This document shows positions 1-5,055 of a DNA stretch of 5,055 bases, in pieces. A program made the position numbers and the translations under genes. Numbering within the stretch: the stretch's first letter is position 1; every line of letters starts with the position of its first letter. The notes beneath the pieces were generated by a model, which worked only from the letters and a program-made list of their open reading frames with translations, ran no database searches and was not told where the DNA came from. Source of the DNA: Bacteroidota bacterium (GTDB taxonomy: Bacteria > Bacteroidota > Bacteroidia > Bacteroidales > GCA-2748055); NCBI GenBank assembly GCA_030592605.1, contig JAUVIT010000181.1:1-5055 (forward strand), in the 5' to 3' direction.

Positions 1-345
1 CCAGTTTTCAGCCTTAAAAGAGTCACAGTCACCTTCCTTGCTACGCACAGCCAGAAAAACATTTTCCTTTACAAGGGCCTGGTTAAGCTTCAGCTTCTGA
101 ATGGCTTCGAGGACTCCCTTGTCGGGAAGCAGGGAACTATTGATATAGAGCTTATCACCTGAAGCCTCGCATGGGAACTTGCCTTGCAGGTATTCCCTTG
201 TAAGAGGTGTTGATATGCTTTCAAGATCATGTTCCCATTTTTCTGCAATGGTCATGATTCCTACCCTGAGTGCCGAAACTGGCCGGGTAAAAGTGAGAGG
301 TAAGAGCATATCCCAGGAGTGATCATCGAACAGGATCATCGCCAT
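1..345 (-). CDS. GlmU-family sugar nucleotidyltransferase, N-terminal part (runs off the left edge)
   Basis: An open frame of 115 codons reads from ATG at 345 to the window edge without a stop, so the C-terminus is missing. The N-terminus MAMILFDDHSWDMLLPLTFT, followed by RPVSALRVGIMTIAEKW, is the signature opening of the Bacteroidota-type alternative GlmU family, usually about 390 residues. Known members are annotated as UDP-N-acetylglucosamine diphosphorylase/glucosamine-1-phosphate N-acetyltransferase. They are thought to make cytoplasmic UDP-GlcNAc for peptidoglycan and lipopolysaccharide. Only the start of the nucleotidyltransferase domain is visible, with LTFTRP as its conserved loop; the acetyltransferase half lies outside, so bifunctionality cannot be confirmed. 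A second in-frame ATG at 339 is an alternative start. The upstream sequence is A/T-rich with no Shine-Dalgarno motif, as is usual in this phylum. The gene starts just past the terminator of the L31 gene, which suggests separate or readthrough-dependent expression. Confidence 0.85.
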   Translation of the reverse strand, partial: MAMILFDDHSWDMLLPLTFTRPVSALRVGIMTIAEKWEHDLESISTPLTREYLQGKFPCEASGDKLYINSSLLPDKGVLEAIQKLKLNQALVKENVFLAVRSKEGDCDSFKAENW

Positions 346-362
346 CTTTTTTATTTAAAAGT

Positions 363-396
363 AAAAAAAAAAGCCATCCCTGCGTGGAATGGCTTT
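363..396 (-). terminator. Intrinsic terminator of the L31 gene
   Basis: On the minus strand, a perfect 8-bp stem AAAGCCAT/ATGGCTTT (arms 389-396 and 370-377) closes an 11-base loop that can form two more G-C pairs. It is followed by an unbroken run of T: ten T's at 363-372, the last three of them belonging to the stem. The stem begins 22 bases after the L31 stop codon. The tract lies on the minus-strand 3' side only, so the element is directional. It ends 17 bases before the ATG of the GlmU-family gene. Confidence 0.87.
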
Positions 397-417
397 CAAT
401 CAGCATGTAAAATCCTG

Positions 418-684
418 CTAATTTTTCTTTTTATCCAGGTGAGTCTTGTAGCGGTTCATAAACTTATCCACACGTCCGGCTGTATCGACCAGTTTCATCT
501 TACCGGTATAGAAAGGGTGTGAGGTACTTGAAATTTCAAGTTTGATCAGCGGATATTCAACTCCATCTTCCAGTTTTATAGTCTCTTTTGAGGGAGCTGT
601 AGATTTTGTTACAAAGGTGAATTCGTTGGACATGTCCTTGAATGCAACAAGCCTGTAGTTCTTTGGATGTATATCTTTTTTCAT
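418..684 (-). CDS. rpmE2: 50S ribosomal protein L31, type B (bL31, zinc-independent)
   Basis: The 88-residue product is a structural protein of the large ribosomal subunit; bL31 bridges the subunits near the central protuberance. The start [19 protein letters not shown], the central segment [11 protein letters not shown] (about residues 53-63) and the basic tail [17 protein letters not shown] are diagnostic of type B L31, and the length is normal. The protein has no cysteine at all, so it lacks the zinc-binding CxxC of the 'C+' form. In other phyla such 'C-' paralogues are often Zur-repressed spares. I see no obvious Zur-type palindrome upstream. Unlike its neighbours, the start has a purine-rich AAGGA (688-692) three bases before the ATG. 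A Bacteroidota promoter lies about 90 bases upstream and an intrinsic terminator follows, so the gene is probably a monocistronic unit with an untranslated leader of about 80 bases. Confidence 0.95.
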   Translation of the reverse strand: MKKDIHPKNYRLVAFKDMSNEFTFVTKSTAPSKETIKLEDGVEYPLIKLEISSTSHPFYTGKMKLVDTAGRVDKFMNRYKTHLDKKKN

Positions 685-687
685 GTG

Positions 688-692
688 TCCTT
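688..692 (-). promoter_or_regulatory. Shine-Dalgarno-like AAGGA before the L31 gene
   Basis: The minus strand reads AAGGA, then CAC, then the ATG. The match to the anti-Shine-Dalgarno is clear but the spacing of three bases is short. It is listed because the other five genes here show no such motif at a usable distance, as is typical of Bacteroidota. Confidence 0.45.
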
Positions 693-771
693 GTTTATTT
701 CATCTGCCACATGCAGCTTCGGTTCATCTTATTGTTGTTTTCAATAGCTACGCTTTTTTCAAAACGGAATG

Positions 772-802
772 CAAAGATAGAAATGTTTGTTACAACTTCA
801 AA
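772..802 (-). promoter_or_regulatory. Bacteroidota-type promoter of the L31 gene
   Basis: On the minus strand, TTTG (799-802) is followed after 19 bases by TATCTTTG (772-779), an exact match to the TAnnTTTG -7 element with a standard -33 distance for the primary sigma factor of this phylum. Transcription would begin near 765, giving a leader of about 80 bases. The -33 element overlaps the last codons of the upstream GNAT-like gene, just before its stop codon at 790-792. Motif and spacing are read directly from the sequence; the start site is inferred. Confidence 0.78.
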
Positions 803-1992
803 ACATTTTCAGGAAGTTTTGACTCATCCACAGCATCTTCCATAAATCTTTGGAAGGGTAGTTCCCGGTCGAAAAGATACCTGTAGGTGTGGTGAGTTTT
901 AACATGAGTGGCACCCGTTGCCTGGTAGAGTGAAATCATTTTGGGATTGAAGTCACCCACCCATGAGAGTTCATACTCTGTATAGTGGGGTTTGAGATCC
1001 ATCACCTGTTTCAGCTGGTAAAAAACCCCTGACTCCACCCCCGAATTCTGGAATTTGGGGATCACACCGGCAGCGGTTCCCCGGGCCCTGGTAATGGTGT
1101 TTTTTCTTTTGTAGTTGAGGAATCTCAGCTTGTTAACCAGGTGGAGCTTGCCGTTCAGGTGCCTGAAAATCTGGTTGGCATCCGGGATCACCATAAAAAA
1201 GGCGATGGGTTCATCATCGTGGTAGGCATACCAGATCATCTCCTGATCTATGATCATCTTAATCTTCCTCAATTCATCGTAGAGGGAGGCTGGATCCATG
1301 GGTGTAAAATCCTTCCTGAGTTGGCTCCATGCCTGGTTGTAGATGGAGACCGTATCATCAACAAACTTGGCGGCCTTTTTCATCTCAAAGTGTTTGTATG
1401 TAAAGCCCTTCCTTTTGTTGATCCACTCGGCAATCTTCCAGAAACGTTCCGGAAAGGGTTTCTGCAGGTCCAGGTGAAATCCCAACTGCCTGTAATAGAG
1501 CTGAAATCCATAGCTTTCAAATAATTCTTTATAGTAAGGCAGGTTATAGGTCATTCCCAGGGCCTGGGGGACAAATCCCTGGACCAGGCAGCCCCAGTTG
1601 GTGTCATTCTCCCCGAAATTAATGGGGCCGGTCATGGATTCATAACCGTTCTCCTGCAGCCACGCTTTAGCTGTATCAAAAAGCAGGAAAGCCACCTGCT
1701 GATCGTCTATGGTTTCAAAAAAACCACATCCTCCATTCCGGACATAATCCGCTTCATCCTTATGAGTGTTATAAAAGGCGGCAATCCGGCCCACTGTTTC
1801 ACCCCGGTCATTCAGGGCGATCCAACGGACAGCTTCACCATGCTTGAAGTAGGGATTGATATTTCGGTCGAAAGCACTCCTGATCTCCTTGTCAAACTGG
1901 ACCACATAGTTGGGATCATTGCGGTACAACTTCCTGGGAAAATCAAGGAAAGCCTTTTCATCTTTTCTATTTTGGACCGCTACAATACGCAT
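790..1992 (-). CDS. GNAT-like acyltransferase-fold protein of unknown substrate
   Basis: The 400-residue protein resembles the long GNAT/FemX-like 'hypothetical protein' family that is common in Bacteroidota. No substrate or reaction is known to me for it. An N-terminal half with VGRIAAFYN (about 67-75) and GFFETIDDQQVAFLLFDTAK (about 90-109) looks like the beta4/alpha3 part of an acetyl-CoA-binding fold, followed by MTGPINFGEND (120-130). The second half contains GVIPKFQNSGVESGVFYQL (309-327) and ELSWVGDFNPKMISLYQATG (341-360), the usual GNAT C-terminal pattern in which an ELSWV strand is followed by NPKM and a helix. There is no signal peptide or membrane segment, so it is probably cytosolic. 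The ATG at 1992 lies 21 bases after the aminotransferase stop, which suggests co-transcription. No terminator is visible after its stop; the L31 promoter begins there. The fold assignment is moderately sure, the function open. Confidence 0.72.
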   Translation of the reverse strand: MRIVAVQNRKDEKAFLDFPRKLYRNDPNYVVQFDKEIRSAFDRNINPYFKHGEAVRWIALNDRGETVGRIAAFYNTHKDEADYVRNGGCGFFETIDDQQVAFLLFDTAKAWLQENGYESMTGPINFGENDTNWGCLVQGFVPQALGMTYNLPYYKELFESYGFQLYYRQLGFHLDLQKPFPERFWKIAEWINKRKGFTYKHFEMKKAAKFVDDTVSIYNQAWSQLRKDFTPMDPASLYDELRKIKMIIDQEMIWYAYHDDEPIAFFMVIPDANQIFRHLNGKLHLVNKLRFLNYKRKNTITRARGTAAGVIPKFQNSGVESGVFYQLKQVMDLKPHYTEYELSWVGDFNPKMISLYQATGATHVKTHHTYRYLFDRELPFQRFMEDAVDESKLPENVLKL

Positions 1993-2013
1993 AATAAGAA
2001 CAGTTTCTGCAGT

Positions 2014-3486
2014 TTAAAGTTTGAACCAATCGCTCATGATCTCATCCTCTGGCGAATGATTCTGATGGCTGTGATGGATGAATTCGTTCTTCTTTGAAAG
2101 ATAGATATAATCTTTGATCCATTCAGCATGGTGAATGGTCACTTCCCGGATGGCATAAAGAATCTGACGTACATCCTCGTCTGTCATGGTAGGATGCAAG
2201 GACCACCTCACCCAGCCGGGCTTCTCACTTAGATCGCCAGTATTGATTTTCTCTGTGATCTCCTGGCTCTGGTCGTAGCTTACCTCCAGCAGGAAGTGCC
2301 CGTAGGTGCCTGCACAGGCGCATCCACCCCTGGTCTGCACACCAAACCGGTCATTGAGTAGTTTCACAAAGAGATTGAAATGGATGGCAGGGTGATAAAA
2401 AGAGATCACACCCAGCCGGTCGTTCACATTATTGGCCAGAATCTCAATTCCAGCAATCTCCCGGAGTCCGGGCAGTGCTATATTCAGCAGCTCTTCTTCG
2501 CGTCTTAAAATATTCTCCACACCCATTTGCATCTTTAGTTCTATGGCCAGGGCTGCTTTAATGGATTGAAGGAAACCGGGTGTTCCGCCATCTTCCCTTA
2601 CCTCGATATCATCCACGTACTTGTATCTTCCCCATGGATTGGTCCAGTCCACCGTGCCACCTCCAGGGTTATCAGGAACCTCTGCGGTATACATCGCTTT
2701 GTCGAAGATCAGTACTCCAGATGCTCCGGGTCCGCCCAGGAACTTGTGGGGGGAAAAGAAAATGGCATCCAGCTTTTCCATAGGATCCTCGGGATGCATA
2801 TTCATTTCCATATAGGGTGCACTGGCTGCATAATCTATTAGTACAATACCCCCGAACTCATGCATCAGCTTGGCCATTTTGTAATAGGGTGTATTTACAC
2901 CGGTTACATTGGAGCATGCGGTAAATGAACCAATTTTAAATTTTCGGTCCTTGTAAAGCTCCAGTTTGGCCTTCAGATCATCCAGATCCACCCTTAAGTG
3001 CTCGTTGGGCTCGATCATCACCACATCGGCAATGGTTTCAAACCAGGAGGTGTGATTGGAATGGTGCTCCATATGGGTAAGAAACACCACCGGACGGTCG
3101 CCTTTCTTTACACAGTCCTGACCGCTGCCCCCGCAGCCTTTCAGACTCAGGATCCGCATCAGCTTATTAATCACCGCAGTCATTCCGTACCCGGCCGTAA
3201 TGATCACATCATTGGGACCGGCATTCACATGCTCCTTGATCAGCTGATGAGACCTGTGATAGGCCTTGGTCATCAGGGTGCCAGTCAGGGTGGTCTCCGT
3301 ATGCGTATTGGCCACATAGGGACCGAATTGGGTCTGAAGCTTCTGTTCAATGGGCTCGTATAGCCTACCGCTGGCAATCCAGTCGCCATAGAGAATCTTT
3401 TTGGTACCATAGGGCGACTCAAAAGTGGCATCGTTCCCGATGATCTTTTCCCTGAAGGGCTCAAAATATTGTTCTAGTTCGCTCAC
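2014..3486 (-). CDS. Class V PLP-dependent aminotransferase (cysteine desulfurase-like fold)
   Basis: The 490-residue product is a fold-type I PLP enzyme of the class V group. Visible landmarks are EHHSN (140-144), with the histidine that stacks on PLP; LIDYA (216-220), with Asp218 for the pyridine nitrogen; and SPHKFLGGPGASG (245-257), with Lys248 as the Schiff-base lysine. RGGCACAG (386-393) sits where SufS/IscS carry their catalytic cysteine loop. The protein is longer than SufS (about 410 residues), with a Cys-Gly insert around 117-125 and a histidine-rich tail at 471-477. It belongs to a Bacteroidota family usually annotated only as 'aminotransferase class V'; desulfurase activity is possible but not shown, and no Suf/Isc genes are nearby. 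The start is GTG at 3486: an in-frame TAA lies a few codons upstream, and the next in-frame ATG is near residue 72, inside conserved sequence. It lies 15 bases after the Bax inhibitor-1 gene and 21 before the GNAT-like gene, so it is probably the middle gene of an operon. Confidence 0.9.
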   Translation of the reverse strand: MSELEQYFEPFREKIIGNDATFESPYGTKKILYGDWIASGRLYEPIEQKLQTQFGPYVANTHTETTLTGTLMTKAYHRSHQLIKEHVNAGPNDVIITAGYGMTAVINKLMRILSLKGCGGSGQDCVKKGDRPVVFLTHMEHHSNHTSWFETIADVVMIEPNEHLRVDLDDLKAKLELYKDRKFKIGSFTACSNVTGVNTPYYKMAKLMHEFGGIVLIDYAASAPYMEMNMHPEDPMEKLDAIFFSPHKFLGGPGASGVLIFDKAMYTAEVPDNPGGGTVDWTNPWGRYKYVDDIEVREDGGTPGFLQSIKAALAIELKMQMGVENILRREEELLNIALPGLREIAGIEILANNVNDRLGVISFYHPAIHFNLFVKLLNDRFGVQTRGGCACAGTYGHFLLEVSYDQSQEITEKINTGDLSEKPGWVRWSLHPTMTDEDVRQILYAIREVTIHHAEWIKDYIYLSKKNEFIHHSHQNHSPEDEIMSDWFKL

Positions 3487-3501
3487 CTTATTCGTGTATT
3501 T

Positions 3502-4254
3502 TTAACTTCTGCTTGAGAACCTTGATAATAGCCTCAAAAACTCAATATAGAGCCAGATCAATGTGACCATCAGTCCGAAGGCTCCGTACCACTCCATATA
3601 CTTCGGGGCCCCCATCTGCGAACCCTTCTCAATGAAATCGAAATCCATGATCAGATTCAGGGCTGCAATCACAATAATCACCAGGTTGATCAGGATGCCC
3701 AGGGGTCCGGCCGAATGCATAAAACCCATGGACATGCCGAACATACTCATGATCCAGCTTATCAAATAGGCGAAAAAAACAGCTCCCGTGGCCATCATTA
3801 CCCCTCGCCGGAACTTTGGAGTGGCACGTATACGGCCAGACCGGTAAAGAAACAGCATGGTAAACAGGGTGCCTATGGTTAGAAGAACCGCCTGGAATGC
3901 CACGCCGGGATACCGGGCATTGATAATAGCACTGATCGCACCCAGGAAGAGTCCTTCCAGAATGGCATAAATTGGTGCTGTAATGGCGGCTGACCGGGGC
4001 CGGAAAATGGTAAGCAGGGCCATAATAAAGCCCCCGATGGCTCCCACCATCGCCAGGGTACTGGCCCGGCCCGGATCAGCACCCATCACTATATTCCATG
4101 TATAAGCTGCAGCTGCAATTACCAAAAGCAGCATTATCCCAATTTTATTGATGGTTCCATTAATTGTCATAGTACTGCTTCCTTCGACAGCAGTACCGGC
4201 CTTCTCGAAAATTTTTCCTGTCATCGCAGGATTGGATGACCTCATAGCTCTCAT
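3502..4254 (-). CDS. Bax inhibitor-1/YccA family membrane protein
   Basis: The protein has about 250 residues from the ATG at 4254. A short N-terminus with the SNPAM motif, typical of this bacterial branch (Pfam 'Bax inhibitor 1 like'), is followed by seven hydrophobic segments. Counted from this ATG they lie at roughly 36-53, 63-84, 90-111, 117-136, 151-171, 183-203 and 220-243. Conserved landmarks are APIYAILEGLFLGAIS in the third helix and MDFDFIEKGS after the sixth. The acidic residues there recall the pH-sensing aspartates of the Bacillus calcium-leak protein YetJ. The protein should sit in the inner membrane; a role in ion leak or membrane-protein quality control (as for E. coli YccA) is inferred from the family. 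A TTG at 4275 would add seven residues but lies inside a likely -7 promoter element, so the ATG at 4254 (or 4245, giving MRSSNPAM) is preferred. It is the probable first gene of the three-gene operon. Confidence 0.87.
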   Translation of the reverse strand: MRAMRSSNPAMTGKIFEKAGTAVEGSSTMTINGTINKIGIMLLLVIAAAAYTWNIVMGADPGRASTLAMVGAIGGFIMALLTIFRPRSAAITAPIYAILEGLFLGAISAIINARYPGVAFQAVLLTIGTLFTMLFLYRSGRIRATPKFRRGVMMATGAVFFAYLISWIMSMFGMSMGFMHSAGPLGILINLVIIVIAALNLIMDFDFIEKGSQMGAPKYMEWYGAFGLMVTLIWLYIEFLRLLSRFSSRS

Positions 4255-4272
4255 CTCATTTCTAATTTGCGT

Positions 4273-4280
4273 CAAATATA
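4273..4280 (-). promoter_or_regulatory. Probable -7 element of the Bax inhibitor-1 operon promoter
   Basis: The minus strand reads TATATTTG, an exact TAnnTTTG match, 18 bases before the preferred ATG at 4254. A TTTG lies upstream at 4306-4309, but the gap of 25 bases is longer than the 19-21 usually seen, so only the -7 half is convincing. The element overlaps the alternative TTG start codon at 4273-4275. Confidence 0.45.
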
Positions 4281-4296
4281 TATGATTTTATCATAT
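4280..4296. repeat. Perfect 7-3-7 inverted repeat in the divergent intergenic region
   Basis: The arms ATATGAT (4280-4286) and ATCATAT (4290-4296) are exact reverse complements around a 3-base centre. The dyad abuts the putative -7 element of the Bax inhibitor-1 operon and lies between it and the upstream TTTG, the position of a typical repressor operator. It is A/T-rich and has no T-tract beyond it, so a terminator is unlikely. The regulator is unknown. Confidence 0.45.
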
Positions 4297-4364
4297 GGAT
4301 GGAGTCAAAAGACATGCCATTGAATAGCTGTGGGCAATTCCTGACATAATTGCAGTTTAATTTC

Positions 4365-4372
4365 TATTTTTG
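4365..4372 (+). promoter_or_regulatory. Possible -7 element before the flippase gene
   Basis: The plus strand reads TATTTTTG, a TAnnTTTG match, ending three bases before the ATG at 4376. No TTTG is seen 19-21 bases upstream. If it is used, transcription would start at or next to the start codon and the mRNA would be almost leaderless. It could equally be a chance match in A/T-rich DNA, with the real promoter elsewhere between 4300 and 4365. Confidence 0.28.
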
Positions 4373-4375
4373 AGT

Positions 4376-5055
4376 ATGATTCGGGCTTTTCGTACTATCT
4401 GGAACAGTGAGTTCTTCAGGAACGTGGCCACACTGATCTCCGGAACCTCCCTTGCCCAGGCATTTTCAGTGCTCATCTATATCATATTGAGTCGCATTTA
4501 TACCGAAGAGGATTTCGGGGTGTTTGGCCTGTATATGAATATCCTGAATATCACGGTGATCTTCTCAACTGCCAAGTATGAATTGGCCATCTTGCTTCCA
4601 AAAAGTGAGAGAGAATCCGTCAACCTGCTGGGACTTTCAGGTCTGATCAGTGTTGTTGTTAGCCTCCTGTTGCTTGTGATTATAGTATCGATGAATGGTT
4701 TGATCTGCAACTGGTTGGGCAGTGAGGAGATCTCTGTCTGGCTCTATTTTATTCCCCTCTCCACCCTGATGGTCGGATGGTTCACCTCCCTTCGGAACTT
4801 CTCTAACCGGCAAAAACGTTACAAATTGATTACCGGTGCTAATATTGGACAGAGTGTCTCCAATTCCCTGTTAAAGCTTGGATTGGGAGTGATGATTGCC
4901 GGAGCAGCCGGTCTGATAAGTGGAGCAATTTTTGGACAACTTGTTGGTTTCCTGGTCTTTATTATCGCTCACTTGCGCATAAATGGATCGAAAGCGCTTT
5001 GGATGAATTGGGGTGAAATGAAACGGCTGGCTAAGCAATACAGTCTTTTTCCAAA
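4376..5055 (+). CDS. Wzx-type polysaccharide/O-antigen flippase, N-terminal part (runs off the right edge)
   Basis: The frame from ATG at 4376 stays open for 226 codons to the window edge. The product begins MIRAFRTIWNSEFFRNVATL, then SGTSLAQAFSVLIYIILSRI and YTEEDFGVFGLYMNI, followed by AKYELAILLPKSE. This is the standard opening of the polysaccharide biosynthesis (MATE-like MOP) flippases: a short amphipathic N-terminus, a first helix with SGTSLAQ, a conserved SRIYT-EDFG loop, and YELAI-LP after the second helix. Further hydrophobic helices are visible near residues 83-106, 119-136, 150-175 and 178-198. Full members have 12-14 helices and 430-500 residues, so roughly half is present. These inner-membrane proteins flip lipid-linked sugar units to the periplasm for O-antigen, capsule or exopolysaccharide. 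The next in-frame ATG is at residue 53, after conserved sequence, so this start is secure. It probably opens a surface-polysaccharide locus continuing to the right. Confidence 0.9.
   Translation, partial: MIRAFRTIWNSEFFRNVATLISGTSLAQAFSVLIYIILSRIYTEEDFGVFGLYMNILNITVIFSTAKYELAILLPKSERESVNLLGLSGLISVVVSLLLLVIIVSMNGLICNWLGSEEISVWLYFIPLSTLMVGWFTSLRNFSNRQKRYKLITGANIGQSVSNSLLKLGLGVMIAGAAGLISGAIFGQLVGFLVFIIAHLRINGSKALWMNWGEMKRLAKQYSLFP

Noticed and set aside
319..522. Plus-strand open frame of 67 codons over the L31 terminator
   Set aside because: It crosses the GlmU-family start, the terminator and the end of the L31 gene; all three are better explained on the minus strand.
704..716. Small hairpin CTGC/GCAG in the L31 leader
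   Set aside because: Four base pairs with a 5-base loop and no T-tract is too weak to call a terminator or riboswitch.
1141..1524. Plus-strand open frame of 127 codons antisense to the GNAT-like gene
   Set aside because: It lies wholly inside a well-supported gene on the other strand, has no recognisable domain, and its composition is that expected of a mirror frame.
1762..2097. Plus-strand open frame of 111 codons spanning the junction of the GNAT-like and aminotransferase genes
   Set aside because: It is antisense to two supported coding ends and their 21-base gap, with no family resemblance and no promoter of its own.
2998..3363. Plus-strand open frame of 121 codons antisense to the aminotransferase
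   Set aside because: The frame is rich in His and Gly only because it mirrors the aminotransferase codons; no domain is recognisable.
4498..4710. Minus-strand open frame of 70 codons inside the flippase
   Set aside because: The opposite frame encodes a clear flippase N-terminus, so this is a shadow.
1..5055. CRISPR array, insertion sequence, tRNA, or an anti-phage or other novel system
   Set aside because: No regularly spaced direct repeats, no transposase-like frame or terminal inverted repeats, and no tRNA cloverleaf were seen. The six genes belong to ordinary bacterial families with no defence hallmark.

Overview
The window looks like chromosomal housekeeping DNA from a member of the Bacteroidota, probably a Bacteroidales/Marinilabiliales-type environmental lineage; that lower rank is only an impression. 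Three things support the phylum. The leftmost gene has the N-terminus of the Bacteroidota-type alternative GlmU family. There is a cysteine-free type B ribosomal protein L31. The L31 gene is preceded by a textbook Bacteroidota promoter (TTTG, 19 bases, TAnnTTTG). Shine-Dalgarno sequences are mostly absent, which also fits.

Layout: five genes are on the minus strand and one on the plus strand. Reading the minus strand from right to left, a probable three-gene operon comes first: a seven-helix Bax inhibitor-1/YccA-type membrane protein (about 3502-4254), a class V PLP-dependent aminotransferase (2014-3486, GTG start) and a GNAT-like protein of unknown substrate (790-1992). The gaps between them are only 15 and 21 bases. 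The L31 gene (418-684) follows with its own promoter, whose -33 element lies inside the last codons of the GNAT-like gene, and it ends in a strong intrinsic terminator (363-396). A GlmU-family sugar nucleotidyltransferase begins 17 bases beyond that terminator and runs off the left edge (1-345).

On the right, a Wzx-type polysaccharide flippase (4376 to beyond 5055) is divergent from the Bax inhibitor-1 gene. The shared intergenic region carries two TAnnTTTG-like -7 elements, one per direction, and a perfect 7-3-7 inverted repeat.

Functionally, L31 serves translation, GlmU-family enzymes supply UDP-N-acetylglucosamine for the envelope, and the flippase exports lipid-linked sugar units. No pathway can be assigned to the three-gene operon. 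I saw no CRISPR array, mobile element, tRNA or rRNA, and no sign of a defence system. There is no gene-free stretch longer than 300 bases. The points most worth checking are the terminator against the glmU start, the dyad in the divergent promoter region, and the double-cysteine motif of the aminotransferase.
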